Assembly: GCF_900105675.1 (NCBI RefSeq)
Contig: NZ_LT629786.1
Location: forward strand, 1,364,001-1,428,000
Length of the DNA stretch: 64,000 nt
DNA from: Pseudomonas synxantha
Lineage (GTDB): Bacteria > Pseudomonadota > Gammaproteobacteria > Pseudomonadales > Pseudomonadaceae
Direction of reading: 5' to 3'
In this document: piece by piece, positions 1-9,700 of the stretch
Layout of the letters: each line of letters opens with the position of its first letter
Numbering within the stretch: the stretch's first letter is position 1
Translations under genes and position numbers: made by a program
Notes under the pieces: model-generated
Database searches by the model: none
Told to the model about the DNA's origin: nothing
What the model saw: the letters and a program-made list of their open reading frames with translations, nothing else

Positions 1-466
1 AAGAAGATTTTTCCTCAGCTTTTTCTGACATTAAGCTGCTGATTTATATGGTAAAAATTATAAATTCACCAAAATGTAGCATTGCCTCACCGTTTTGACG
101 CACTTGACAGGTTCTGCTTATAAGCAACATTTCTTATTGCAAATCAGGCGCTTGAGATATGCCTCTTGACGGCGTCGGAAAATAAAAATAATTGTGTTGC
201 ACCAGATTGAGTCCGGACGGTTCGGATAACTTTCCCGTTATGGAGCCTGCTTAACGTGGACAGTTATCAGGATGCAATCTGAAAGTTGAATAACATCAGC
301 ACCTTATATAAGCGGTGCGGGTTCAAGTTGGGTTGTCGGCACGGTAATTGAGTGCAGTGGCGGCTGGCAGGAGCCCGTGATGTCATGTTGTTTACGCGGT
401 ACTCCGGCCACCTGGACACAACGTGCAGGTGAGCAAAAATAATTTTAAAAACACCGTGGAGCGGCC
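1..466. other. Intergenic leader upstream of the NCS1 permease
   Basis: I see no convincing gene here. The first 200 bases are AT-rich compared with the rest of the window. At 337-351 the sequence CGGCACGGTAATTGA resembles a sigma-54 promoter (consensus TGGCACG-N4-TTGCA) with a C for the first T and A for the C of the -12 element. Nitrogen-scavenging genes are often NtrC/sigma-54 controlled, so this is a possible but weak promoter for the permease gene. Confidence 0.3.
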
Positions 467-1957
467 ATGCAACAGAACAGATCGCAAGTCATCGAGCGCA
501 ACGGCCTGTACGAACTCGACGCCGGCCCCGACGTCCTCGACAGCCCTCGCTACAACCACGACATGGCACCCACCAAGGTGCAAGAGCGCACTTGGAACAA
601 GTGGCACATCACCGCGCTGTGGGTCGGCATGTCGATCTGCGTGCCCACCTACACTCTGGGCGGTGTGCTCACCGCATATTTCGGGCTGTCGGTGGGCGAG
701 GCGCTGATGGCGATCCTGCTGGCCAATCTCGTGGTGCTGATCCCGCTGACCCTCAACGCGTTTCCAGGCACCAAGTACGGCATTCCGTTTCCAGTGCTGC
801 TGCGTTCGTCCTTTGGCATCCTTGGTTCCAACGTGCCGTGTCTGATCCGTGCGCTGGTGGCCTGTGGGTGGTTTGGTATCCAGACCATGTTCGGCGGGCT
901 GGCGATCCACCTGTTCCTGGGTTCGATTTTCGACGGCTGGAAGGCCCTCGGTGGCACCGGCGAGGTAATCGGTTTCATGATCTTCTGGTGCCTGAACCTG
1001 TGGGTGGTGCTGCGTGGCGCAGAGTCGATCAAGCGCCTGGAAACCTTGTCGGCGCCGCTGCTGGTGGCCGTGGGGGTTGGCCTGCTGGTGTGGGCGATGC
1101 CGAATGTATCCCTCAGCGAGCTGATGGCGATCCCACCCAAGCGCCCCGAAGGCGCGAGCCTCACCGGCTATTTCATGGCGGGGCTGACGGCGATGGTGGG
1201 GTTCTGGGCTACCTTGTCGCTGAACATTCCCGACTTCAGCCGCTACGCCAAGAGCCAGAAAGACCAGATCCTCGGGCAGATTTTCGGCTTGCCGCTGACC
1301 ATGTTCCTGTTCGCCGCCCTCGGCGTGATCATGACCGCCGCCTCGGTAAAACTGGTGGGGGTCAGTGTCTCCGACCCGGTGACCCTGATAGGCCATATCC
1401 AGAGCTCGGTATGGGTGGCCGTGGCGATGGCGCTGATCATTGTCGCCACCTTGTCCACCAACACGGCGGCGAACATTGTCTCGCCCACCAACGACTTCCA
1501 GAACATTGCGCCCAAGCTGATCAACCGCACCACGGCGGTGATCCTGACCGGCCTGGTCGGGCTGGCACTGATGGCCCATGAGCTGCTGAAAAAACTCGGC
1601 TTGATCGTTTCCGATGTGAGTCTGGAGACCGTGTATTCCAACTGGCTGCTGGGCTATTCGAGCCTGCTGGGGCCGATTGCCGGGATCATGGTGGTGGACT
1701 ATTTCATTACCCGCAGACAGCAGCTGGACCTGGCGGGGCTGTACCGCGATGACGTGTACCCGGCCTGGAACTGGAGCGGTTTTATCGCCTTTGGCGTGCC
1801 GGTGGTGCTGACGCTGCTGTCCCTGGGCAGCGATGCGTTCAGCTGGTTCTACAGCTATGGCTGGTTTACCGGTTCGGCGTTGGGTGGAGTGTTGTATTAC
1901 GGCTTGAATGCCAAGCGTGCGACCAACCCAGTGGCTGCCAAATCACCGTTGCAGTGA
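467..1957 (+). CDS. NCS1 family nucleobase/hydantoin:cation symporter
   Basis: A 496-residue, very hydrophobic protein with about 12 membrane segments, the usual size for nucleobase:cation symporter-1 (NCS1) permeases that import uracil, cytosine, allantoin or hydantoins across the inner membrane. The N-terminal stretch ending in NKWHITALWVGM and the loop LNIPDFSRYAKSQKDQ are typical of NCS1 proteins. The ATG at 467 has GGAG five bases upstream. The next gene, 164 bases downstream on the same strand, is a carbamoylase-type amidohydrolase, so the pair probably serves uptake and breakdown of a pyrimidine, dihydropyrimidine or hydantoin as nitrogen source. The exact substrate cannot be read from the sequence. 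Confidence 0.9.
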   Translation: MQQNRSQVIERNGLYELDAGPDVLDSPRYNHDMAPTKVQERTWNKWHITALWVGMSICVPTYTLGGVLTAYFGLSVGEALMAILLANLVVLIPLTLNAFPGTKYGIPFPVLLRSSFGILGSNVPCLIRALVACGWFGIQTMFGGLAIHLFLGSIFDGWKALGGTGEVIGFMIFWCLNLWVVLRGAESIKRLETLSAPLLVAVGVGLLVWAMPNVSLSELMAIPPKRPEGASLTGYFMAGLTAMVGFWATLSLNIPDFSRYAKSQKDQILGQIFGLPLTMFLFAALGVIMTAASVKLVGVSVSDPVTLIGHIQSSVWVAVAMALIIVATLSTNTAANIVSPTNDFQNIAPKLINRTTAVILTGLVGLALMAHELLKKLGLIVSDVSLETVYSNWLLGYSSLLGPIAGIMVVDYFITRRQQLDLAGLYRDDVYPAWNWSGFIAFGVPVVLTLLSLGSDAFSWFYSYGWFTGSALGGVLYYGLNAKRATNPVAAKSPLQ

Positions 1958-1973
1958 ATGTGAAATGCAAACC

Positions 1974-2068
1974 AAATGTGGGAGGGGGCTTGCTCCCGAT
2001 AGCAGTCATTCAGCCAATGCATGTGTGACTGGCCCACCGCAATCGGGAGCAAGCCCCCTCCCACATTT
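1974..2068. repeat. REPIN (inverted pair of REP sequences)
   Basis: Two REP sequences of the type TGTGGGAGGGGGCTTGCTCC face each other in inverted orientation, separated by about 40 bases. The same unit recurs at 3416-3510, at 11654-11748 and in decayed form at 51254-51342. It lies between the permease and the amidohydrolase genes. Such elements are mobilised in trans by RAYT proteins; a RAYT gene lies at 3522-3980. Confidence 0.93.
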
Positions 2069-2121
2069 GGACCGCGTTCCACCTGTTGCAATCATAAGAA
2101 ATACAGACTGAGGAGATCCCC

Positions 2122-3405
2122 ATGAACGCTGCTATCGACGTTCTGCAATCGACCCATCAGCACATCAACCGCGACCGTCTGTGGCAGTCGCTGATGGACC
2201 TGGCCAAACTCGGCGCCACCCCCAAGGGCGGGGTGTGTCGCCTGGCCCTTACCGACCTCGACCGCAAGGCCCGCGACCTCTTCGTACAGTGGTGCGAAGC
2301 GGCCGGTTGCACAGTGACCGTCGACGGCATCGGCAATATCTTCGCCCGCCGCCCGGGCCGTAATCCCGACCTGCCCCCGGTGATGACCGGCAGCCACATC
2401 GACACCCAGCCCACCGGCGGCAAGTTCGACGGATGCTTTGGTGTGTTGGCCGGTGTGGAAGTGTTACGCACGCTCAACGATTTAAAGATCCAAACCGAGG
2501 CGCCGCTGGAAGTGGTGGTGTGGACCAACGAAGAAGGTTCGCGTTTCCCGCCGTGCATGATGGGCTCCGGGGTGTTCGCCGAGAAGTTCAGCCTGGCCGA
2601 TACCTTGGCCAAGGTCGATGTAGATGGCGTCAGTGTCGGCGAGGCATTGAACGCGATTGGCTACGCGGGCACCCGTCCTGAGAGTGGGCATAAGGTCGGT
2701 GCCTATTTCGAGGCCCATATCGAACAGGGGCCGATCCTGGAGGATGAAAAGAAAACCATCGGCGTGGTGCTCGGCGCCCTGGGGCAAAAGTGGTTCGACC
2801 TGAAACTGCGTGGCGTGGAAGCCCATGCGGGGCCGACACCGATGCATCTGCGCAAGGATGCCCTGGTGGGCGCGGCGGCGGTGGTGGCAGCGGTGAATGC
2901 GGCCGCGCTGGGGCACCAGCCGCATGCATGCGGTACCGTGGGTTGCCTGCAGGCGTATCCGGGCTCGCGCAACGTGATTCCCGGTGAAGTGCGCATGACC
3001 CTCGACTTCCGTCACCTGGAACCTGCGCGGTTGGATTCGATGATTGCCCAGGTACGCCAGGTGATCGATGACACCTGTGCCAAACATGGGCTGACTTACG
3101 AGATGGAACCCACCGCCGATTTCCCGCCGCTGTACTTTGACAAAGGCTGTGTCGATGCCGTGCGCGATGCGGCCAACAGCCTGGGCCTGTCGAACATGGA
3201 TATCGTCAGCGGGGCAGGGCACGACGCGATCTTCGTCGCCGAGCTGGGCCCGGCGGGGATGATCTTCGTGCCGTGTGAAGGTGGTATCAGCCATAACGAA
3301 ATCGAGAACGCCACGCCGGATGATTTGGCGGCGGGGTGTGCGGTGTTGTTAAGGGCGATGGTGGCGGCATCAGCAGCCATTGCCAGTGGCAAGCTGGCGG
3401 CCTGA
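2122..3405 (+). CDS. Zn-dependent M20-type amidohydrolase (N-carbamoyl amino acid hydrolase / beta-ureidopropionase family)
   Basis: A 427-residue enzyme of the hydantoinase/carbamoylase branch of M20 metallopeptidases, which hydrolyse N-carbamoyl-L-amino acids, N-carbamoyl-beta-alanine or allantoate to release CO2 and ammonia. Metal-binding signatures are visible: GSHIDTQPTGGKFDG (His and Asp), TNEEGSRF (Glu-Glu), HIEQGPILE (His-Glu) and the late SGAGHDA. The start at 2122 is preceded by GAGGAG at ideal spacing. With the upstream NCS1 permease it suggests the last step of reductive pyrimidine or hydantoin catabolism; a dihydropyrimidinase would be expected nearby but is not in the window. 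The choice between beta-ureidopropionase, L-carbamoylase and allantoate amidohydrolase is open. Confidence 0.88.
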   Translation: MNAAIDVLQSTHQHINRDRLWQSLMDLAKLGATPKGGVCRLALTDLDRKARDLFVQWCEAAGCTVTVDGIGNIFARRPGRNPDLPPVMTGSHIDTQPTGGKFDGCFGVLAGVEVLRTLNDLKIQTEAPLEVVVWTNEEGSRFPPCMMGSGVFAEKFSLADTLAKVDVDGVSVGEALNAIGYAGTRPESGHKVGAYFEAHIEQGPILEDEKKTIGVVLGALGQKWFDLKLRGVEAHAGPTPMHLRKDALVGAAAVVAAVNAAALGHQPHACGTVGCLQAYPGSRNVIPGEVRMTLDFRHLEPARLDSMIAQVRQVIDDTCAKHGLTYEMEPTADFPPLYFDKGCVDAVRDAANSLGLSNMDIVSGAGHDAIFVAELGPAGMIFVPCEGGISHNEIENATPDDLAAGCAVLLRAMVAASAAIASGKLAA

Positions 3406-3415
3406 AACGCGGTAA

Positions 3416-3510
3416 AAATGTGGGAGGGGGCTTGCTCCCGATAGCGGTGTGTCAGGTACATGTGTATTAACTGAACCACCGCTATCGGGAGCAAGCCCCC
3501 TCCCACATTT
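3416..3510. repeat. REPIN
   Basis: Inverted pair of the same REP type as at 1974-2068, beginning 11 bases after the amidohydrolase stop codon and ending 12 bases before the RAYT stop codon. It is one of the two REPINs that bracket the RAYT gene. Confidence 0.93.
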
Positions 3511-3521
3511 GAATTGCGCCG

Positions 3522-3980
3522 CTACAACCAGATGGCATCCCACAGTGGGTAGTCGCCAATGCGCTCGACCAACCCCGCTCGCAATGGATTGGCCACCACA
3601 TACCGTGCCATTTTCACCAAGTCATCTTCCTTGCGCAGGGCACGGTCATGGAAGCTCTCCTGCCACAACCGCCCCTTACGGCCGCTTGCACCATTCACGG
3701 TGCGCGTGCTTTTCGATTTCACCTGACATATCAAATCCGCCAGCGAGCCTTTTCGCAGCTCGATGATCCAATGAAAGTGGTCGGGCATGGTCACCCATGC
3801 CAGAGAGTTCGCCAGCCCTTGGTACTGGGCGACGCGAAATTGCCAGACCACCAGGCGACCGAGATAAAAGTCGCTGAAGATGGGTAGGCGTTCATAGGTG
3901 TTGGTGGTGATGAGGTAGATGCGATTCGGCTCGCTGAATCGACCGATGCGCAGGCGGTGTGAAGCCGGTAGATTTGCCAT
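3522..3980 (-). CDS. REP-associated tyrosine transposase (RAYT)
   Basis: A 152-residue protein of the IS200/IS605-related TnpA-REP group. The HUH motif that coordinates the metal is seen in MPDHFHWIIEL, and the helix MARYVVANPLRAGLV carries the candidate catalytic tyrosine. RAYTs are single-copy, host-domesticated transposases thought to spread or maintain the REP sequences. The gene is flanked by REPs on both sides (3416-3510 and 4070-4170), the classic arrangement. The ATG is at 3978-3980 and the stop TAG at 3522-3524. Confidence 0.93.
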   Translation of the reverse strand: MANLPASHRLRIGRFSEPNRIYLITTNTYERLPIFSDFYLGRLVVWQFRVAQYQGLANSLAWVTMPDHFHWIIELRKGSLADLICQVKSKSTRTVNGASGRKGRLWQESFHDRALRKEDDLVKMARYVVANPLRAGLVERIGDYPLWDAIWL

Positions 3981-4069
3981 TCCCTGGCCCTCTCAGATAG
4001 GTCTACAGAGGCTAGGTCGCAGAGCAAGAAGCTGGTGGGCAGGCTTTTGGCAGGATGTGTCTGGAAGGA

Positions 4070-4170
4070 CGCTATCGGGAGCAAGCCCCCTCCCACATTG
4101 GCTCTGCGGTGTTTGTACTTTATGTTTCTGGCGCAGGTCCCTTGTGGGAGGGGGCTTGCTCCCGATAGCG
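4070..4170. repeat. REP pair in reversed (tail-to-tail) orientation
   Basis: Two copies of the REP seen elsewhere in the window, but in the opposite relative order: the reverse-complement copy (GCTATCGGGAGCAAG...) comes first and the forward copy second. The other pairs in the window are forward first. It lies between the RAYT gene start and the end of the efflux operon. Confidence 0.88.
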
Positions 4171-4225
4171 ATGTTTCAATCACAGCATCATTGACTGACT
4201 CACCGCCATCAGGAACAGAATGATG

Positions 4226-5644
4226 TCAGGCCCCAGGCTGCCAGCCGCCGCCGAGTGCGGTCACAAGTCCCACACTCGCCTGCAACTGCCGCGTCTGCAC
4301 TGCCTGCAATGTCCGCTGCGCCTGCAACGCTGCCGTCTGGGCGGTGACCACATCCAGGTAACTCACGGCCCCGGCCTGATAGCTGTTCATCGCCAGGGCT
4401 TGGGTATGCCGTGCCGCATCCGCCGCCGCTTGTTCATCCTGCGCTTGCTGCTGCAAATCCCTTAGCTGGCCCAGGTTATCTTCGACCTCTCTCACGGCTT
4501 TCAACACCTGACTACGGTACTGCGCCGATGCCTCTTCAAACTCGGCCCTGGCTTGGCGTTCGTTGGCACTCAACCGCCCGCCATCAAAGATTGGCAGATT
4601 CACCAGCGGCCCCAGCGCCCAATAGCGATTGCCTGCAGACAGCAGGTTACCCACGCCTTGGGTTTGCCCGCCAATCAACCCGGTCAGGCTGAAATCCGGA
4701 TACCACGCGGCCTTGGCCACGCCGATATTCGCGTTGGCCGCAAACACCCGTCGTTCCGCCGCGGCGATATCCGGGCGGCGTTGCAGCAGGTGGCTCGGCA
4801 ACTGCGACGGAACCCCTGGCAACGCAAGCAACTGCGGGCTGGGCGGCAATGAAAAATCGCTGGCCGCCACCCCCACCAATTCACCAATGGCATGCTCGGT
4901 CAGGTTGCGTTGCCCACGCACTTCATCGCGTTCGGCCTTGGCTTGCGCCAGTTGGTTTTGTGCGCGGGTCAGGTCCAGCTCCGAAGCAATCTGGCCTTCA
5001 TAACGGTTGCGGGTCAGTTGTAGCGCCTGGCGGAAGTCCTCCAGTGAGCTGTCGAGTATCCGGCCCTGTGCATCCAACCCATTGAGCTGCACATACAAGC
5101 TCGCCAATTGATGTTGAAGGCTCAATCGCGCCACCGCCAGGTCATCCGCGGACGCTTGCGCCTGGGCATCTCCGGCAGCCACCTGGTTGCGGATTTTGCC
5201 CCACAGGTCGAGGTCATAGCTCAGGGAAAAGCCGGCGGTGTTGCTGTTGTACACCGACGGCTGCGTGCTCCCCCGCAACGGTCGCGAATCCGATTGTCGC
5301 TGGCGCAGCGGTTGTGCACTGGCGGCGATTTGCGGGAACAGGCCGGCATGCAACTGGCTGGCATACGCTTGGGACGCGTCGAAATGCGCCAGCGCTGCCG
5401 CCAGGTCGGGGTTGGCCTGGAGCAGGCGCTGTTGCAGGTTATCCAGGGTTGGGTCGTTGTAGAGCTTCCACCATTCGGGCGCCAATTGGTCGGAAGGTTG
5501 TGCGCTGTGCCACGGGCCGTCGCTGGTCTGTTCGCGGTAATGAGTCGGCAGGTCCACCCTTGGCATTGTGTAGGTGGGCGCCATCGAGCACCCCTGCAAT
5601 GCCAGCAGCATCAGTGCGGCGAGGGGTTTAAGCCTTGGGCGCAT
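4226..5644 (-). CDS. RND efflux outer-membrane lipoprotein (OprM/NodT family)
   Basis: An outer-membrane channel of about 472 residues that would form the exit duct of a tripartite efflux pump. A lipoprotein signal peptide ends in the lipobox LALQGC, followed by the family start SMAPTYTMPRVDLP. Two repeated TolC-like halves are seen, each with a long alpha-helical stretch such as LDLTRAQNQLAQAKAERDEV. An upstream GTG at 5650 is in frame, but the SD sequence GGAGG sits 5 bases before the ATG at 5644 and overlaps the GTG, so 5644 is the better start. It overlaps the end of the adaptor gene by 17 bases, so it is the last gene of the pump operon. Confidence 0.92.
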   Translation of the reverse strand: MRPRLKPLAALMLLALQGCSMAPTYTMPRVDLPTHYREQTSDGPWHSAQPSDQLAPEWWKLYNDPTLDNLQQRLLQANPDLAAALAHFDASQAYASQLHAGLFPQIAASAQPLRQRQSDSRPLRGSTQPSVYNSNTAGFSLSYDLDLWGKIRNQVAAGDAQAQASADDLAVARLSLQHQLASLYVQLNGLDAQGRILDSSLEDFRQALQLTRNRYEGQIASELDLTRAQNQLAQAKAERDEVRGQRNLTEHAIGELVGVAASDFSLPPSPQLLALPGVPSQLPSHLLQRRPDIAAAERRVFAANANIGVAKAAWYPDFSLTGLIGGQTQGVGNLLSAGNRYWALGPLVNLPIFDGGRLSANERQARAEFEEASAQYRSQVLKAVREVEDNLGQLRDLQQQAQDEQAAADAARHTQALAMNSYQAGAVSYLDVVTAQTAALQAQRTLQAVQTRQLQASVGLVTALGGGWQPGA

Positions 5645-6797
5645 GGGCACCTCCGGAGGCGTCAGCCAGTTGCACCGGGTCGCCTTCGCGCAGGGCGTCA
5701 GGCGGGTTGTCGATGATGCGGTCGGCGGGCTTCAGGCCTTGGTCGATCACCAGGCGTTCGCCCAGGTCGAGGCCGATATGAATGGCTTGCAAGTGCACAT
5801 GATTGTGCTTGTCCAGCACCGCAACCTGGGTGCCCTGGGCGCGGAAGATCAAGGCGCTGGCCGGGATGCTCACGCCATGGGTATCGGCCGGGATCGGCAG
5901 GGTGGCTTCGGCGTAATCGCCGGGCAGCAGTTCGCCGTTGGGGTTGTCGGCGACGAACTGGGCAAGCAGGGTGCCGGAGCGGCGGTCGATGGCGGTGGAG
6001 TCACCGATCAGGCGCGCCTTGAAGTGCTCGCCAGGGTGTTCGGGCACGGTCAGCTCGGCTTCCAGGCCAGGATGGATCACCGCTGCATAGTTCTGCGGCA
6101 CCGGCACATACAGGCGCAACTGGTGAGTGTCGGCAATGTTGAACAGCTCAGGGTCGCTGTCGGTATCGGCCTTGATCAACTGGCCGATATCGGTGTTGCG
6201 CGCAGTAATGGTGCCGGCGAATGGCGCCCGAATGGTCTTGTAGCTTTCCAGCGCCGACAGTCGCGCATAGTCGGCAGCGGCGGCCTGGGCGTTGGCCTTG
6301 GCCGCCGCGGCGTTGGAGGTTTTTTCATCGGCCTCCTGGCGCGATACCGAGTGGCTGGCCAGCAGGTTTTGCCAACGGGTCGCGCTGGTGGCGGCCAGGC
6401 GCGCATTCGCTTGTTGTTGGATCAGCCGCGCATGGGCCTGGGCTAGTTGTTGATCAAGGTCGGGGCTGTCGATTTCGGCGAGGATCTGCCCGGCCTGGAC
6501 CTGGCTGCCGATGTCGACTTTCCAGTCCTTCAAGTAACCGCTGACCCGCGCATGGATCGGCGCCTTGCTCCAGGCCTCGAGGTGCGCGGGCAGGCGCAGG
6601 GTATCGCCGGCGGCGTTCTGCTTGGGTTGAAACACCATCACTTGGGGGATGGCGGCGGCCTCGGTCCAGGCAGTGACCGATTGTTCGTGCAGCGTGCGAG
6701 CGTGCAGGCCGCTGGCGACCAACAGGGCGGCCAACGTCAGGCCGCCGGCACCCATGAGCATCAGACGCTTGCGCGAGGGTTTTTGATCAGACGACAT
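5628..6797 (-). CDS. RND efflux periplasmic adaptor (membrane fusion protein)
   Basis: A protein of about 389 residues with one N-terminal membrane anchor (LMLMGAGGLTLAALLVASG) and the membrane-fusion layout: a lipoyl-like half (GYLKDWKVDIGSQVQAGQILAEID), a helical hairpin (residues about 120-170), the second lipoyl half (YKTIRAPFAGTITARNTDIGQLI) and beta-barrel domains. It links the inner-membrane pump to the outer-membrane channel. The start at 6797 is chosen because MSSDQKPSRKR is followed directly by the anchor; longer in-frame extension adds nothing family-like. It overlaps the permease gene by 11 bases, indicating coupled translation. Confidence 0.92.
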   Translation of the reverse strand: MSSDQKPSRKRLMLMGAGGLTLAALLVASGLHARTLHEQSVTAWTEAAAIPQVMVFQPKQNAAGDTLRLPAHLEAWSKAPIHARVSGYLKDWKVDIGSQVQAGQILAEIDSPDLDQQLAQAHARLIQQQANARLAATSATRWQNLLASHSVSRQEADEKTSNAAAAKANAQAAAADYARLSALESYKTIRAPFAGTITARNTDIGQLIKADTDSDPELFNIADTHQLRLYVPVPQNYAAVIHPGLEAELTVPEHPGEHFKARLIGDSTAIDRRSGTLLAQFVADNPNGELLPGDYAEATLPIPADTHGVSIPASALIFRAQGTQVAVLDKHNHVHLQAIHIGLDLGERLVIDQGLKPADRIIDNPPDALREGDPVQLADASGGAHAPKA

Positions 6798-9700
6798 GTG
6801 CGGTTTCTCCAGCTGCAGCGCGAGTAGGGTGACGACCGTGGACCAGGCTGAAGACCACGGGAACAAACAACAGGGTGGCGAGGGTGGCGAAGATCAGTCC
6901 GCCGATCACCGCACGGCCGAGCGGGGCGTTTTGCTCCTCGGAAATCGCCAGGGGCAGCATGCCGATGATCATCGCCAGAGCGGTCATGCACACCGGGCGG
7001 AAGCGTGTGTAGCCCGCCTCAAGCGCCGCCTTCAATGCATCGCCATGTTCGGCCAGGCGTTCACGGCAGAAGCTCACCACCAGGATCGAGTTGGCGGTAG
7101 CCACGCCCATGCACAAGATGGCTCCGGTAAGGGCCGGCACCGACAACGAGGTGCCGCTGAGGAACAGCATCCACACGATGCCTGCCAGTGCGGCCGGCAA
7201 GGCCGTGATGATCACGAAGGGATCGGCCCAGGATTGGAAATTGACCACGATCAGCAGATAGATCAGCACCACCGCGCCGAGCAAACCGAAACTCAAGCCA
7301 CTGAACGCCTCATGCAGCGCATCGATCTGCCCATGCAGGCTGATCGTCGCGCCCTTGGGGCGCATGGCGGCGGTGTCATCCAGGACTTTTTGCACGTCGC
7401 GGGCGACGCCGCCGAGGTCGCGGCCTTGTACGTTGGCATACAGGTCCAGGGTGGGTTCGATGTTGTAGTGGGTGACCACCGCCGGGCTTTGCACACGGGA
7501 AATGGTGGCCACGCCGCCAAGGATCTGCGACTGGCCATCGGCGCCGGTCACCGGCAGCGCTTCCAGGGACGGCAAGCTGTCGAGGCGGTATTGCGGGGTG
7601 GCAGCGACAATGGAATAGGACACGCCATTGGCCGGGTTAAGCCAGAAGGTCGGTGCGGTTTGCGAGCTGCCTGCGAGGGAGGCGACCATGCTGTTGGTGA
7701 CGTCGCGCTCGGTGATGCCCAGGCCATTGGCGCGCATGCGGTCGACATTCACCTGCAATGAGGGATAGCCAGTGGACTGCTGGATACGCAGGTCGGCGAT
7801 GCCCGGCACATGTTGCAGGCGCCGCTCCAGTTCCACGGCGTAGGCGCGGTTTTCTTCATCGCTGCGCCCGGAGATTTTTACATCCAGCGGGGCCGGCGCG
7901 CCGAAGTTGAGGATCTGGCTGCTGATGTCGGCCGGCAGGAAGGCGAAGTGGCTGCCGGGGAAACTCTGCGGCAGGGCTTCACGCAGTTTTTTCACGTAGT
8001 CGGCAGTGGGCGCATGGTCTTTTTTCAGGGTGACCTGGATGTCGCCATCTTGCGGGCCAATGGTGCCGCTGCTGCTGTAGGCCATGTCGATGCCGCTGAG
8101 CGGGATGCCGATATTGTCGACGATGGTGTCCAGTTCTTCGGCGGGGATCACTTCACGGATCCGCGCTTCGATGCGGTCGAAGGCCGCGGCGCTTTCCTCG
8201 ATGCGCGTGCCCAGCGGCAAACGCACGTGCAGCGCCAGGGCTCCTGCATCGGTGGCTGGGAAAAAGTCCTGGCCCAGGCTTGGCAGTAGCAGGAATGACG
8301 CGAGTACACAGGCCAGAAAACCCACGATAAAGCGCTTGCGATGACCCAGGGCCAACGTCAGCAAGCCATAGTAGGTGTCGCGGATATTCGAGAAGTGGCG
8401 CTCGAAACCTTGCTGGAAATTCAACACGGCTTGCAGCGCGGCATTGCGCGGCTGCTTGTGCTGCTCACCTTCATGGTGGTTGATGAACGCATCTTCAGGA
8501 TGATGCCCAACACCTGGCTCCGGTGTGTGCGGCTTGAGCAGAAACATCGCCAGTGTCGGCACCAGGGTGCGCGAGAGGATGAACGAACTGGCCATGGCGA
8601 AGATCACCGCCAGGGCCATCGGCCGGAACAGATAACCGGCGATGCCTTGCAGCAAGAACATCGGCACGAACACGATGCAGATGCACAGCAGCGAGACGAA
8701 CGCAGGGCCGACGATTTGTGCGGCACCGTCGAGGATCGCAGCCTTCACCGCCTTGCCTTGTTCCAGGTGCCAGTTGATGTTTTCGATGGTCACCGTGGCG
8801 TCGTCCACCAGGATCCCCACCGCCAACGCCAGCCCGCCGAGGGTCATCACGTTGAGGGTTTGCCCGCTGACCGCCAGCAGCGCAATGGCCGACAGTACCG
8901 CCAGGGGAATCGACGCGGCAATGATCAGGGTCGAGCGCCAGCTGCCGAGGAACAGCAGAATCATCGCGCTGGTCAGCAACGCGGCGATGATGCCTTCCTG
9001 GGCCACACTGCCCACCGATTGCTTGACGAACACCGAAGCGTCACCCAGCAGCGAGGTTTTCAGTGAAGGCGGCAGGGTTTCGTTGATGCGCGGCAGCATC
9101 TGGCGGATGCCGTCGATGATCGACAGGGTGGAGATGCTGCCGTTTTTCAGCGCCGGCATCAGTACGGCGCGATGACCGTCGACGCGCACGATGTTGGTCT
9201 GTGGTGGCGAGCCGTCGCGCACGTGGGCCACTTGGCCGATGGTGATCAGCGCACCATCGACGGTCTTGATCGGCAGGTCGTTGAGCTCATCGATCGCCTT
9301 GGGGCTGTTGTTGAGCAAAATCGTGTATTCGTTGGGGCCGAGCTTGGCGGTGCCCACCGGGATGATCTGGTTCTGCAACGCCAGGGCATTGCCCACGTCC
9401 TGGGCCGATAAGCCTTTGGCGGCCAGGGCCTGCGGGTCAAGGTCGAGGGTGATCTGCCGTTGCTTGCCGCCCATCGGCGTGGGCATGGCCAGGCCGGGCA
9501 GGGCGCTCAGGGGCAGGCGGATATTGTTCTGTACCAGGTCGCGGATCCTGGCTTCGGACAGACTGGGGCTGGAGAACGCCATTTGCAGGATCGGCACCGT
9601 GGAGGCGCTGTAGTTGAGGATCAGCGGCGGGGTAATGCCCGGTGGCATCTGCTTGAGCACGGTTTGTGACACCGCCGTGACCTGGGCGTTGGCGGTGCGG

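Noticed and set aside
392..1579. Long open frame on the minus strand opposite the NCS1 permease
   Set aside because: It is rich in His, Gln and Arg as expected for the shadow of a GC-rich gene; the plus strand has the family-like permease with a good ribosome site.
1974..4170. Repeated palindromic units that could be taken for a CRISPR array
   Set aside because: The units are inverted pairs of REPs with irregular spacing and genes between them, not regularly spaced direct repeats with unique spacers; no cas genes are present.
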